Shown here: one piece after another, positions 46,401-61,400 of the stretch
Numbering within the stretch: position 1 is the first letter of the stretch
Layout of the letters: each line of letters starts with the position of its first letter
Assembly: GCA_037178975.1 (NCBI GenBank)
Contig: JASJZH010000002.1
Span: 6,251,501 to 6,315,500, forward strand
Reading direction: 5' to 3'
Length of the DNA: 64,000 nt
Source: Oscheius tipulae
Taxonomy: Eukaryota > Nematoda > Chromadorea > Rhabditida > Rhabditidae
Notes under the pieces: generated by a model
Told to the model about the DNA's origin: nothing
Database searches by the model: none
The model's input: the letters and a program-made list of their open reading frames with translations, nothing else
Made by a program: the position numbers and the translations under genes

Positions 46401-49400
46401 TGTCAGTCAAATTAGCCGACTTCGAGTTCTTTTAGTATTTTCCTGCAGTCCCAATTAGGTGCATATTTTGTATCAACTAGAGTGTTTAACAATTACCAAG
46501 TTTCTACCAATTTCAAATCTTACCTTGCCGAGATCTGGGTTTGAACAACCAGGGTCATTTTCTGGCCGTTTTCAGCAGATTAGGCTCCAAATAACATATC
46601 AAGTACTACCCATTCCTCTCCTAATCACTCCATTTTCAGCCGGAGCCGGAGGGACTGTTCAAGATTCTCTGCGAGGCCGAGAACACGGAGCTAACGGATT
46701 CCCGAAGTCGTCTTCTCTACTTCCGCAAACTGCTTTACGGGCCCCATTTGCGCCAACTGCCTAAGGGACATCGTCACGAATTTGAACATGTTAGAGATTC
46801 ATTTCTTGCTTGAAAATCCTACAAATTAAGATTATTCTTCGCATAGGACTCTCGCAATTCTTCGTCCAATTCACCTTTCTCTGGCCTGGAATGCACGAGC
46901 TGTTGACCTCGTACGCTCGCGGCATGGACATTGACGTCTTCTGGTCAATTATGGGCTCGATCCTTGAGGAAATGCAGTCAGCTTGTCGACATGTTCATAC
47001 GGAATCCGAGCCGGGACCCTATGCTCATCTGCTGCAGAAGATTGACGAGATTAACCGCTTCGATTACCTCACGGCAAGGATACAGATCCTCAAATTTGTG
47101 GCCATGATCAGTGATCTCGCGGAGAGAAGAACTCGCGTACTGAGCCCTCTCCTTCTGGATTTTTATGAGTAATTTAATCTTTTTAAGAGTCCTGCAATGA
47201 AATATCTTGCAGAAAGGACTTCCTCGAGCTGGAAGACACTGCTGATACTGATGATGAAAAGAAGCAGCTGTCTGGGAGCGAGAAAAGAAAGGCCTTGTGC
47301 GCCTATTTGAACATCTACGCCAAGTTCGGCGATGCCCGATCCGTCTATCTTGAGCCGAAGATACGTGGCATGTATGACAATGTCAGTTATTGTTTCGACT
47401 TCACTTCGCTTTGCATTTTCGTTCGTTGCGAGATCCATTTTATACCAAGATGCAGCGTAATTTGGTGCATCACATTGATTTTTATTCAAAAACGAATAAA
47501 AACCGACAGCAATCATCAAATTACAGCTCAATGGGTCTCGCCACGAGCAAAAAGCACAAGGATTTCAGCTGAACTTATTATAAAATCTTCTGTTTTCAGC
47601 TCCTAACCTACCCGGACAGTGGAATCGTCAAGTCGACAGTCGCCTGTCTTTTCACCTATCGTAACCGAGCTCTCGCGCCCTACAAGGAGAATTTCGAGGC
47701 CCTCGTCGAAGAGAAAACGTTCAAGGATCAGCTTGTCCTGTTCAAGATCCTCGAGGAGGACGGTGATGCCGTTCTGCACCTCGATCATCGTGAGACGGTC
47801 ATGCCCGTGCTGCTCCGGCTTCTCTATGGCAAACTGCGAATGACGACGAAGAAGAAGACGGCCGGATCGAGAAGAACCGCCATTTTCCGCTACTTGAGCG
47901 GCTGCCGCGCCGCGGAACTTCAACTCTTCTTGGACATCATCCTCAGCCATGTCACGAGAACTGTAGGAGATTCGGAAGAAATGTTCGCAAATATGGAAAA
48001 GTTGTGTCGGGAGAAGAAGAAACACGAGATCACCCTGGATCTTATCAAGAGGTGCGTTTATGGAAAATCATCAGAAAATAGACAACAAAATGTACAACCA
48101 GATCAAAAATTCAACTACTATTGAGCTATTACAATAACTCGGCCTCTTTGACCCGTAGCTTTGAAGCAATTGAGCACCCGTATCGCATTTAACCTCTGTC
48201 CAGAACGGCCTCTGTTCGGGCCACATGTCCAGCCAGGGCTGCAGCCACCAGAATCGGCAGTCACAGCTCAGATCATTGCCCTAAAACCTCATTTTCTATG
48301 AGTTTTTAACCTAAAATACCTTCAAGTCGATGGAATGCAAAATGGTGCCATGCTGGTTGATCACTGGCAACTTTGCCTCGTTTTTGAACGGCTCGAAGCT
48401 CGTTATCCTGTTGTTGGCTAAAGATAGGGAGAGAAAGTTGACGCTGGTCAGTGTGTTGAAGATTTGATAAGGAAAGTGCTGGATTGAGGTGTTGGAGAGT
48501 TCGAGATGGAATAAATAGCCTCGGAGGCCGTGGAAGGCGCTCACTTCTACCTAAAATCCTTTCTTTAGCTATTCAATGTTGGTTTGTTGCTCGACAAGTT
48601 TTAGACTCTTTGATTCGCTTTGATACCACTCTCTTACCTTAGAAATGTTCATTCCATGAATCGCCAGCTCCCTCATCAGCCTTTTATCTGCTGCAAATAG
48701 TTGTCTGTCCAAAACTTCATCCTTGATCTCGATGTGAAGAGATCTTAGGGGAGGAAGGGCTTTCAATAAAACCGTGGTGTTGTATCCTGTGATCCCTGGC
48801 AGTCCAGTTAGCTAAAATTTTCTTTGACCTCCTTGTCTTCGCTTTCATACCCTTAGCTCCTTCAGCGTCGTCATTAGACTAAGAGAACTGGCTGCTGGCA
48901 TCTCTTTAAGCAATGACATGTCTGTTATGTACAGGCTGTCCAGCTAAATGTCTATTTTTCCGGTTTTTTTTCCCTAGTTTACCTGATAAATATGCCTAAA
49001 GAGCTCATCCTTGAGCACTTCCATGAAATTTCCGCTAATATTTAGGTGTTTGAGCTCGTAGAGATCCTCGAAACATTCGGGTTCGAGCTCTTTCAGCGTA
49101 TTGTAGCTGATGTCGAGTGAGAATAGCTTGGAAATCGGGGCCAGATCCTTCTTCGAGAGCTCGTAGATCTTGTTCCTGTATTGATTCGATCACAATATTT
49201 GTTTGTTCTCTTACAAGCTGATATTCAACTGTCGGATTCCTCGGTGACTGAACTTGGGAACAGAAAAGAGACCTGTTGCTGCCAGATTGACGGAAACTAT
49301 TGAATGACTGATGTCCTGAAACGGGGTTTTGTCTCATTTTGTTAGTTTACACCGAAAAGCTAGCAGTTTTTGGTTTGTGTTTGAAAAGCAGGTACAGGCA

Positions 49401-52400
49401 TCGCAAACCTGACCGAAATGTTCGCATCGGCCAAACTCTGTCTCTGCGGGTACACCTGGCCTCCAGGGACGGTCTCTGCAAGTACACTTGGCCTGGTCTG
49501 ACTGACCAGGTTCTCGATCACTGGGTGGTACGATCTTTCGAAGAAAATTAGTTCAGAAAAGCCTCAAAAGTTTACTTTCTTATGTTTCTTCCTAGTTTCA
49601 ATAATCCCTCAAACACCTCTCCTCGTCAAAATCCTTGTGTTTCGATGTTTTTCTCCTTCTGCTTCCAAAAAACTCACTCTAAAAGCCGTCGGGCTCCACA
49701 AAGTGATTGGATTATGACTAATATCCAGGATGCGTAGATTTGTCAAATGTTCGAATGCTGCCTCCTCCACCCCTTCCACAAAATTGTTCGAGAGCTTGAG
49801 AATAGAAACATTCTTCAGTCCGACAAGTTGTGGGGCATCTATCAGTTTCAACTTGTTCCACGAGATGGACAGACTTCCGAGACTTTCGGAGCAGGGCTCG
49901 AGAGCCTCGATTGGGACTCGCTGGAGCTGATTGTGCGAGAGATCAATCTTGTAAAGATTGTTCTTTCCCAAGGAGCCATGGGGCATGCTGTTTAGGGCGT
50001 TGTGGCTCAGATCCAGTAGGTTGATCATGTCCTAAAATCTGATTTGTTACAACTTTTTCCTGCCTACCTGATGAATGAATGTGTCTCTCCAAACGGTTTT
50101 AATATAGTTGTGACTGATGTCAATGTAGGCAAGTTTGTTGCACGATTTGAAGGCGTGGCTTTGGATTTCCATAATCCCGTTGTCCCGTAGAGAAATGTCG
50201 TGCAGGAGATCGAAGTTTTCCATCATTTCCCGCCGGATACTTTGTAGATTGTTGTGGGCTAGATTCAGCCGCTGGAGACTCCGCTTCACGCACGATAACT
50301 CGACCCTACATTGCTAATTTCTCTCCAATTTTCATGAAACTCACAAGGTGAGATTGTTATGAGCCAGATCCAGGGTCTGGAGCTCGGTGACCTGTCCCAG
50401 ACTGTCGCAATCGAACAGTTTCAGGCGGTTATGACTGAGATTTATGGCCTCCACCTTTCTCGACATGTGTATAGCACTCCGTTCCATGACCTCGATCTCG
50501 TTATTGTTCAGTAGGAGGGTTTCCAGATGTGGAACGCTGTAGATTGAATGAGAAGCGACTCGTAGTAGACCATTGTGTGAAAGATCCAAGAAGCGGAGGC
50601 TTTTTAGATGAGAGAAGGTCTGGAAGATTGTTAGATTGCCGTAGTACATCTGTGTTAGTCAAATAGCTACGACTATTCTTGTCTCCCACCTTGCCTCTCC
50701 CCATTCCAGTCCAGACATGGCTCATACTCATATCTTTCTATGTCAAATCCCTATAACTTTCCAAAATCTCATTACTACGATTCATAGCAATCTGATATCG
50801 AGCCTACCTGCGGCGAGAGCGAATTTAAGTGATTATTGGAGAGCCTCAGCTGTTGCAAGTTGTCCAAATGAGCAAAGGCGTCTGACTTGAGGAACTCGAT
50901 CCTATTCCTATCCAGATTCAGTGTCTTGAGCTCTTTTGAACTCTCCGCATCAAAGATTCTATCATCAACATGGGTAATTTTGTTGTTTGCCAGCGACAAA
51001 TGCTCCATTCTGGGTAGACTTGCCAGCAGCTTTGCTGGCAAGGAGGCAATCTGATTTCTATCCAGCACCAAATGCCTTAACTTGACCGTCTTTGAGAGAG
51101 CGTGAATGGGAAACTGCTTGATTCGATTGTTCTGAAGGCGATTTTCTATTGAAATTTGGTCATGCTCACCTGCAGAAACAATTTCTCCAATTCCGGAAGT
51201 TTTTCGAAGGCCTTGGGGCCAATATTTTCGATAAAATTGTAGGACAGATCGAGGTAGGCCAGTGTGGTCATGTAGAGAAAGATTCCTGGATCGGAAATGT
51301 TCCGGATCTGATTCCCAGCCAGATTCAGAAAAACCAGGCTCGTCCCGGCCCCATCAAATGTTCCGAAGGCCAGCTTGTCGACGGTGGCTATGCGATTCTT
51401 GGACAGATCCAAGTGCTGGAGCTTTTCCATCCCGTTTAGGACCTAAATTTGCTATTTTCGGCCAGTTTTTTGAGTGACCTGCGAAGGAATCTCTGTCAGC
51501 TGATTATAGGCCAGAAGCAGTTCCATTAGGCTCTTTCGAAAGCCTTGAGTGATCTCCGTGTTCAGACTGAATAGATTTTTCACTAGGGGTCATTTTTGGA
51601 GGGAAAACATTAGCTAATTCAGTTTTGAACCGATGTTGATCTGTTACGGAAGGATTTTCTTCTGCAACAGACTCGGTCAGAAGTCTCAAGTTCATACCAC
51701 TTCCTCCTAACTTTACCCACCTGTGCAGCTTGTTTCCATTCATATTCAAATGTGTGAGACTGTGCAAGTCCCTTAGAACATCCGGAAGGGTGTGGAACAT
51801 GTTCTCCTCCAAATTTAGCTTCTCCAATGTCTTTGCAAAGTTCTTCAATGTCCCTATCTGCATATATGCAATGGAATTGTAGCTCAGGTCTAGATTCTTC
51901 AGCTGACTGACCGTCTCAAAGGCTTGTTGGTGCACGAATAATATCTAGATTCATTTTCTCTGTAAAAGTTACCAGCAAAACTACCTGATTATAGCTTATA
52001 TCCAGCTCCCTGAGCTTCCTAAAACTGCGGAAAGAGTTCTCTCCAAGCCTCGCAATCTTGTTGTTTCGTAATGTCAGAAGAATTTCCGTCTTGAAGACGA
52101 CTTCTGGATCGTATTCGAGCAAACTTATGTGGTTTCCCTCGAAATTGAGGGTTTGTAAACTGGACAGATCCTTTAGAGCCAAGTAGGGAAGCTAAAATAT
52201 CCTTTTTTGGAATATTTCTATCAGCTACATGAGTCAGAAAATTGTTTCGGAGATCCAAAACAGACAAGGTCTGTGGTAGAGACATTTTTTCAATTGTATC
52301 TATCCGATTGTTGGCCAAAGTCAAAACGATGAGGCGCATTCGATGGAAGGCCATCTTGGGAATGAGTTGAAGCTGAAAATCGAGTCTTTTTTCGTCAAAA

Positions 52401-55400
52401 TTTCATCCTCACCTGGTTCGAGTCCAAATGCAGAAACTGCAAGCTGTTCAGCTGGGTCTCATCGAAGGTATTCGACCGAATATTGAGAATTCGGTTGTTT
52501 TCCAAGTAGAGAAATTGGAGCTGATGGAGATACGTGAAAGCCCATGAGGGAATGACCGATAAATTGTTGTTTCGGAGGTTCAAAGATGTCAGTTTCATCT
52601 AGGATTATGGAATTTTTCTTTTAAAGTCCCATTTCCTACCTCAATCCCCCGAAAAGCATTGACATTGACAGTCTGGATGTGATTGTTGGACAGATCCAAA
52701 GTCTGTATGTCGTGGTTTTTGAAGGCATCCTAAAATTAATTTTTTTTCAAATAGTTTTAATCCGTGCCTGCTGTATAAACGACAATGTGCCATCCGTCAT
52801 CGAGAGTGCCACAATCAGCTGGCCAGAGGGCAGTGGCGGAATCGTCGCCGATGACGTTTGATGACAAATTATGTGCAGATTGTTGTCGTTTCCGGCAGAA
52901 GCGCAGTCGCACGGCCTCCAGGCCGAGTTCCAGCTCCCATTTGACCTAACATATACTTTAGAACTATAAAGTTAAGTGGGATTACCCGCACGGCTGCCCG
53001 TTGACCAGAAATATATGAAACAGGAGGAAAAGTAGAGATATTTTGAGTCTAGGCATAGGTTTTAGGACTGACAGTTGTCCGGAGTTGACATTGAAAGTAG
53101 TCAGGGCGTGTTTTACAAGCGAATGGCAGATTCACGGGGCGACTCCGAGGGCCCCTCGGACAACTGTTGGTTCAGAGCCACGAATGTAACAGCCGATAAG
53201 TGGATAGCCAAGAGATGGCCCAGGAGGATCCTCTAAAACACGATTATCGTCCAGTTATTGCCGAGCAGAGAAGTGAAAGGCTTGGTATTTTGATCGAGAT
53301 TGAATCTATTGACCGTAGTTCAGTAGCCAAAGCTAGGAAACTCCTCTCTATGTTTAGTTATTTAAGGGTTTTGGCACCAGGAGGGTGAGTACTGCTGTTT
53401 GAGCGATCAAATGAAAGGTAACTTCTTCCGTAGTCTGTGCACAGTCTGTCTTACAGACTCTATATGAGAGTGAAGACTGTTCTCGCTAGTTCCACAAATC
53501 TTGTCGAAGTATCAGACTTCGAAAAAAAAACACATTTTTACTTGGTAAAGTCGCGAGGTGGAAAATGCCATTTCTTTGCTTGGCCTTAGCCTGAACTTAT
53601 TCGTTTTCCTGGCTACGACGATAATGTTTTGCTAAGGGTATTTGAAAGTTTACGAATTCCATAAGCTGAAACGGCAAACAAGAGTATCTGGATAGGGTAC
53701 TGTAACTTGTCACTAACAGGCGTCCCCTCAAAAGGATCTATCCCCTACCCTCCCACAAATCACCTAAGAAAGGGAGAAGTAGGATGGAAGGTAATGGAGT
53801 AATTGTCCTCTTCCGAAGGCGGAGTCATTTCCTCTATTCTCTTAGGTCACCTCGGCTGTTTATACCGCGTAAACACGGCCCCAAAGGGAGAATATCTGAC
53901 TGTTTACCGTAAGAGGTCAGAAGGATATACATCCTTGGATGTATGGGACACCTGCGCGCTTGAAACTTGATCTACGATAAAAATAATGGGTGTGGGGAGG
54001 TGTTACAGCCCGCTCTGGGTCATTCTTGTGGCTTGCCAGAATGATTTAGGAGGTTCACAGAAAATATTTGGGATGGCCCAATGGCTAGGCTGTGAAGCGC
54101 ATAATTGGAGACAGGGTCGTAATTATAGAGGGGCGGCTACTCATAAATGCGAATGTTAAACAGAGTCAGTCATCCGAACAGGAGGAAATTGCTTGAAACT
54201 TGAGAGATTTCAGTACCATCGCGAACATTTCCGATCTGGTAAAGAAGATCTCCCGGACGCTGACAGATGACCAGCAGACTCTTCTACTACGTGTTCTTCT
54301 CAGTCTCGGAGTGGTCGTTCGAGAGACGATCGCAGCAGAGAGACTGGAAAAGGCCAAGGAGCTAAGGAAGATGCTCATGGAGACCCTTTCTGAGGTGAAT
54401 GCAATAACTATAGATTTTTTTAACATTAGAATTGATATATTTTTCAATTTTTTTTTTTTAAAAATTAAAATTTTTTACAATGCTAAAAAAGTAAATTTCC
54501 GTAGAGAAAAACCTCTTGTTTTCGGTCATGATCTGAGAGTCTCGGAGAACTTTACAAATCCCACTAGAAGAGGCCCGTTTTTTAAACACAAGTTTGGCTG
54601 AAGCCCCGTGGGGGCTCGTGACAGATAGTGTTCTAGTCAAGCTACTGGAGCTTTCGGTCATTTAAAACTAGATTAGAAGTTCTTTCATCAATCCTACGAT
54701 TTCCAGTTCCTCTCTGCCTTCACAAGCCGTCTCCTCCGGCCGGTAGAAGTCGAGCAGCTGCTTTCCGTGACTGTCCGCAGCTATTTGGAGAAGGAGATCC
54801 ATCAACAGGGGGAGAAAGAAGATTCCCGTACCGTTCTTCCCCTCTCCGCGCTTCGATTTCTTGTTTCCATTTGCAGGATTCCTTCGTATGTCTTTGTTTT
54901 TCACTACTAACCAAAACATGCTCAGTTTCTGGCCGCTGCTAGCCGTTCAAATCGCGACTCCGTCGAGCGAAGCGCCTGTTACCCTGCTATATCTGGCAAT
55001 TGATCAACTCTTCTCGACTGCAAAGACCCCCGAGCATGTCCAGCTGGTTCGTGGTGGAATTCTAAGTCTGCTGACGCTGTCCGACGAGAAATCCGCAGTG
55101 GATCTGGCCGGAATCGGCCATTTGAGCTTCGAAATCAATGGTAAGTCGCGGTGTATCAAAGCTATCTAGTTGACCAAAAAAAATTATCACTCCGGTGTTC
55201 GAACCGGACATCTTTGGATCCGTAATCTGAGAGCTAACCGTCTGAGCTATGCGGAAACTCAGTTTTTCGTCCTTTTCTCGTTATTTTATTTTTCGATACC
55301 TCTAAATACAGATCTAGACAGTTTTCTGCGTTTTTAAATTATTTCCAACGAGAAACATCAAATCAGGCACAATTTTTGTGTAGACTGGTCTCGCAAAAAA

Positions 55401-58400
55401 TACTTTATGCCGAGTTTTTCAGACACAAACTACGGAACAGCCCTGCTCGTTCAGCACCTACAGCCCGTACTCCGCTTCCTGACCGAGTCGCTTGAGAATG
55501 AGGCCAAACACATCTCTACAGATAATCTGGAAGTCATTAACAGGTCCGTTTTCCCGTTTTCTGACCCTAAAAAGAATTCAGACTGTGCGACTTTGTCTCG
55601 GACGGCGAGATTGGCGAGCGAATGGCTCAGATCCTCTTGGCACAGCTTGAGAAATCGCTGCCGAAAGAGGAAATTCTGCAGAAGATGCTCTTGACTCTGG
55701 GCCGACTGGTCTGTCTCGTCAACGAGCCGATGGCCTATCTGCCTCGAGTGGCGCGTCTCTTCTCGACTGTCCAGGGCCGAGTGGCCAGAGAAGCTCTCTG
55801 TCAAGTCGTGATCGGATTAGCGAAGAATACAAAGTTGGACGAGGATCTAAAGGTATGGGAGCCATAATACAAGTACAGACTAGAGATATGACTAAACTGG
55901 CTAGTTTACGTGTAAAATTTGGTGTATGACTAGAATTTTGATCATCGCGTTCATGCGAATGGGCAGCACCAGTACCTGTTATGCTCTCTCAGACAAGGAA
56001 TCTTGATAGTTGTACAAAGACTCCACAAAATCCTAATTAGTAGTCTGGGAGCGCTTTGCAATGTTTCATTATTTATTGGTCAAGGCTCGAATTTCGAGCA
56101 TTCAGAAATTATGTGCGTTGACCATAAATCGGTCTAACACAGACATTTTCGTCCTAGAAAGCAATAGTTCTGATCATTCACTCTCACTAAAAAAAATACA
56201 GACCTGTAAGGGCAGAAAAATAGCTAAGTGAACTAGGAAAACGTTGTTTTCATACGAAATGTATCCAAATAAACCTTGTATTCCTTTGGAGGCCAATTTT
56301 CCAAATTTCCTTTTGGCGGAAACTAAACCTCATTTCCAGTCCCGACTGCAGCTACTTCCCGACCTGGAGAGCTGGGACGGCCGGCGAGTCGACGAGCCGG
56401 ATCATGACAGACGTCATGCTGCCTACAGCCAACTGTTCATGATGTGGTCTTCTGGAACAATCTATGAGGAGGCCTTCCTCTCCATGCTCATACACGCTCA
56501 TTTCTATACCCTTTTCACGGTATTTGTGGTAATTTTTCTTATAAAAAGTATTTTTAAACAAATGACATTGCCCTGCGCTCCAGCTCCGCCTCGAATCTTC
56601 GGACCCTAGCCGAACATGTGGCCCGAGCCGGCTATGAGAACAGCGTCCAGACGAAACTGGTTGACAAGAACCTCATCAGTCTCATCTTGAAGGGGTTCCG
56701 GAACGAGGCCGAGACTGTCAGAGAGGAGTGTGTCCGCTGTCTGGCTACTCTCGTCTCTGCTTATCCGAAACATCCTCAGTTGTCTGCTTTTGTTCCGTTA
56801 CAGAACAAGGACGAGGACCTGGACTTCTTCACTAACTTGAATCACATTCAGGTGAGTCTTTTTTGATTCCGGTAATGAAAAGATTTTCCCTTTGTTCAAA
56901 CTTTTGATGCAGTCTGTTCCCTTGCCTGTCTAACTATTCTCATGTTTCCTACAAAATATCGGTACTTTTCACAAGTTGAGTGACATCTTTTATATCGTAA
57001 TCATACGTCAATTTGTTGGAATATTGCACATTATGTCGTAACTCATAGTCAGTGGAATCTGACTACCAAGGCCTCTTGTAATTTTCTCCCCTATTAGTTT
57101 TCAATTCAGACACATTCAGTTCCTATAGGCTACACCATTCTTTGGCTGTGCTACTGACATTTAAAAATTCTACCGTAACCAGTTAGCTAAAAACCCCTGA
57201 ATGTTCTCGAGAGAACTTCTAGCCCAGTGGCTGTCTCTGTTTGTAGGGCAATTTGTCGTGCAGCCTCGTTCTGTTGTCTGTTTGCAATTACGAAAAAATG
57301 GCCATTTTGCGCATTAATGACATAACTGGTTACGCAACACTTTCCCTAGGGCTGAATTAATAGCTGACTACCATTTTTGAGAGATTCCTTGCTAGATTTT
57401 CCTAGGAAATTGTTGCTGTCCCTCACCATAAGGATTTTGAAATACTGTATTTTCACAAGGCAAAGTCTAATCCTTTTGCCTGCTATAGACATTATCAATC
57501 CAGAAAAAAACGTCCTCATTTCCAGCTCCACCGTCGTCAGCGATGCATCAATCGTCTGGTCACGAGCATGCGCGAGGGCAAGGTCTCCCTGCCTTTCGAC
57601 GTCCTCTATCGTTTCCTCACTCCGATCTGCTACCATTATCTGGCTTCGTTCACGAGCAAAACCTCGGCCCTGTCCGACGAATGTCTTCGTCTCTTCAACT
57701 ACACTCTGGAGCTCTCGCCCTGGATTCGCTACATTTCCACACTGGATCATTGGATCTCCCGGCTGGACAAAGAGGACGGCTCGGAGAAGCCTATTATCCG
57801 TGTCATCGTGGCCATCATCGATGCCTTCCACTTCGAGGTGGCTGACGCGAATGAGAAGTTGGCAGAGGATGGCACGAATGACATGGCTATTGCGGTCAGG
57901 GACAAGCTAATAAAGGAAGTCCTGCCCAGGCTCAGGAAGTGCATCAATGGAAAGGTTTGTCTTACTTTATGAGTTAAAACGAACATAACTACCCCCGTTT
58001 GAGCTGGCGCGGAAACTTGAAGCCGCATAGTAGAAAAACATGGATGTTGTCGGCCTAACTGATCAATAATGAGCTTTCTGAAAGTTTTTCAGTTTTTAAC
58101 TGAATGGTAACTTTCGTGACACTTGAGGCCCGAACCCTACCGTTTTTTGGCGTCGCAATCAAAGCGCTAGCCGACTGAGTCATTTGGAAAACCACAAAAT
58201 AGTCGAATATAGACAATAAAGTTCTTTTAACCATCTTTTTCAGGCAAACAAGATCCACAGGAAGGCCCGGACGGCCGAGAGCAAGCACTACGACGAAGAT
58301 GACGATATCATGAGAGCCCCGGTGGCTCTGGCCACCACGAAATTGCTTCAGAAGCTCCCGGAGAGCATCAGGAAGCAGCATCTTCACGGGTTTGTTCTAA

Positions 58401-61400
58401 TTTTATGCTTTTGACTGGGAATAGGTCACCAAAATTGAACTCTCCATGGTCTAGACGAAATTATTTGACTCTGCGTTGTTCTGCAAAGCTATAGCCCTTA
58501 CCCTGTTCTACAACTTTGCAGAACATTGAAAAGGCGAAAAATGACGTTTTGATCCCGAAAAGCCCTAATTTTAACTCTTTTTTTTTCAGGGTGATCCTAA
58601 AGCTGTGCTATCTGATGATTTCGCGCTCCTACAACGTTCGTGACACGGCTAGGAAGGTTTCTCTACAGGTCTGCGACAGTCTCGGGGCCAAATATCTGCC
58701 CTCCATAATCAAGGAGATGAAAATGATCATGAGCAAGGGCTTCCAGGTACCCCTTTACTTTTTTAAACGTAAAAGTACAATTTAAGATCCACGTTATGAT
58801 TTACACTGTCCATACCTTCATCTATCACATGCAGAACAGCTTGAAAGTCGGCGATCTGGACTCGTGTCTGGAGGAGATTCTCGAGGTTTGTTTAGGATTA
58901 AATATTGAGAGCTTTTGGGTCCTAGCTCCAAACATGGGCCAAAATCAATGTTCGGGGAGGGGGGAAAAATGGAAAAAATGGTCAACTACAAAAAAAAATC
59001 GACCTCATCGAGACGCATCTTTTCTATTTTTGAAAAGTTAATTTAGTTGCGCCTGCGCATAATTATAGCCATTTCAAATTTTCGCAATTTTAGCGCAGCG
59101 GTAAAATTCTCGCTTGTGAAAATGTATCGTAGGTTCGGATCCTCTACGTACAAAAAAATGTCTCAGTAGCTGTTCTGGTCAGCCAACAACTTTCCAGGTC
59201 CGGTTTGTTCAAATGGAATAGAAAACACTGTTTTTACTTTTGAAAAAATCATCAAAGTAGTAACTTTTGGATGCTACAGAATTGACGTTTGAGCCGATTA
59301 CAATAGGACGGTATAAAAATTTATCTAAATTTTCAGCTCAGCATCAAGGATCAGTTCGAGGACGCCTCGGAGGAGAAGGAAGTCGGAGCGATCAAGGCCG
59401 AGGTGGCCGAAGCCAAAGGCAACAAAACGCCTGAAACGCTGCTTCTTCTCGGCAAATTCATCTCGATCACCTCGTTGGGCGTCGTCCTGGAGAGGTTCCA
59501 GCAAGTTCTCGAGAAAAAGAACTCTTCGAAAGCTGTGACCCGAGTCGGAACTCTCTTGGCCAAATTTGCCACGGGAATCAAGGATAATGCTGATCTTGCC
59601 CCTGCCAGTCAGCTGATACTCGTCCATCAAGTCCTCACGAGCAATATCGAGAAGATGGAGGCGGTCGGAGTGAAGAAGGACGTCGAAACGAGCTCTAGTT
59701 TCCGTTCCGTGAGCTGTCTCATTCTGCCGGAGGCCCCAAAACGCGTGGGAGCCCTTGTAAAGACCTCAGTCAAGAGCCGCGTCCACGTTTTTGTCGAATT
59801 CGCTCTTCAACTGCTCTCCTACCTCATTACTGGTTGGTTTTTTCGCACCATGATACTAAAAATAATGCATGCTAGGAAAACGATTCGATACCGAGGACCG
59901 CGACGACATTGCTCGACTGGACCCGTTCGTCTCGCTCATCAATCGCTGTCTGGCACTGAAATACGACAAAGTCATCACACTGGGGCTCAAATGCATCTCC
60001 GGCCTGCTCTACATGAACATTCCGTCGCTCGAGGGACAACTGAAGAGTCTTTCCGAAAGGTAGGTGGTTTAGAATGTTCAAAATTGACGAGTTTGAGTCG
60101 TCAACCCCATCAGCCAGGACGGGAGGTGGAAACCGTTGTGTTTCAGTCTCAGGCGATAATTACTAGAAAAGGACTCTCCAATGAGTTTGAACCATATTTG
60201 AAATGAGTTCGGACTTAAAAAATTTACTATTATTGACAAAGCATCAAAAGGGCCTGTTTTAATTGGTCATTTTCAGACTGTTCGTGCTTCTTTCCGACTA
60301 TTCGCTGCTCGGGAGTGCCGGCAATCGGAGCAACATCCTCCAGCTGAATCAGCTCCTCTTCAAGGCTTTCACTCGGATCATCTCCCTGGCAGATGGGAGT
60401 CTGCTGACCAAGAAAAACATCGCCTTGCTACTCTCCTACATCGAGACGGATGTCGTGGACACGCAGAAACAAGCCACAGCCTTCTCCCTGATTAAGGCCA
60501 TCATTCGGAAGAGGATCGAGCACGAGCGTCTGCCCGAAGTTGTCCAAGTACTCGCCGAGCATTCCGTCACCTCCACTCAACCAATTGTCAGAATCCAGTC
60601 CCGGGATGTAGGCTCTTTTTCCACTTTTTCAATAAATCTTATCTTCCAGACGGTCTGCGAATTTATCGGCAACCATCCGCAGGCCAAGGAGCCCAAAACC
60701 TGGTTGGAATTCTTCTCCGCCCAGCTCGAGTACGAGTACGAAGATGGACGTCTCTCGGCAGCCGAAACTCTACACAAACTCTTCGGAGAGCTCCTACCGG
60801 TATGTTCTTTTCATTCGGCTCAGTCGCTTAGCACTTCTAGTGCGAAACAAAGGGGTCGGGTGTGATTCCCGGGCTGGTAGAATTTTATTTTTCGTACATT
60901 AACTTCCCGCAAACACCTCTAGGTTACACCGAATTTAAAAAGACGGTCTGTATACAATTTTACTTATTTCTTTACTAAAACTCTTGTTTTCAGAACGTCC
61001 TAGAAGAAAACAGCTTCTTCTGTCTACTGAAGCTGGCAGCTCGACTCGTGAACGACGAGAGCCCGAAGTGCCGAAAGTTCGTGGCAGCCACGCTGCGCAA
61101 ATTGCTCGACAGCGTCGGAGAAGTTTCGCGGGAAGAGGCCGCTGCAGCGGGATCGGACTGGCTCGAGAGCGACAAGGAGACGTCTCGGGCTGTCGGAGTC
61201 GAAATTCTCGTCCAGCTGAGTGCGGTCGAGACGGAACGGTTTGCTGAGCGTCTAACACGCATTCTCGAAGCCGTTTCCACGTTTTTGACAGGCGAGGAGC
61301 TGCTGGAGAAGAACAGGTGGGATCTTTTTTTTAGTGTGGGCAATTTATGAGATTGACAGTTACAGTAAAATCGACCCATCTTACGCTCTTCTTTCCAGCG

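Noticed and set aside
55186..55255. Functional tRNA gene on the minus strand
   Set aside because: T-loop is 8 nt and acceptor ends are not complementary, despite good boxes and a T-run terminator.
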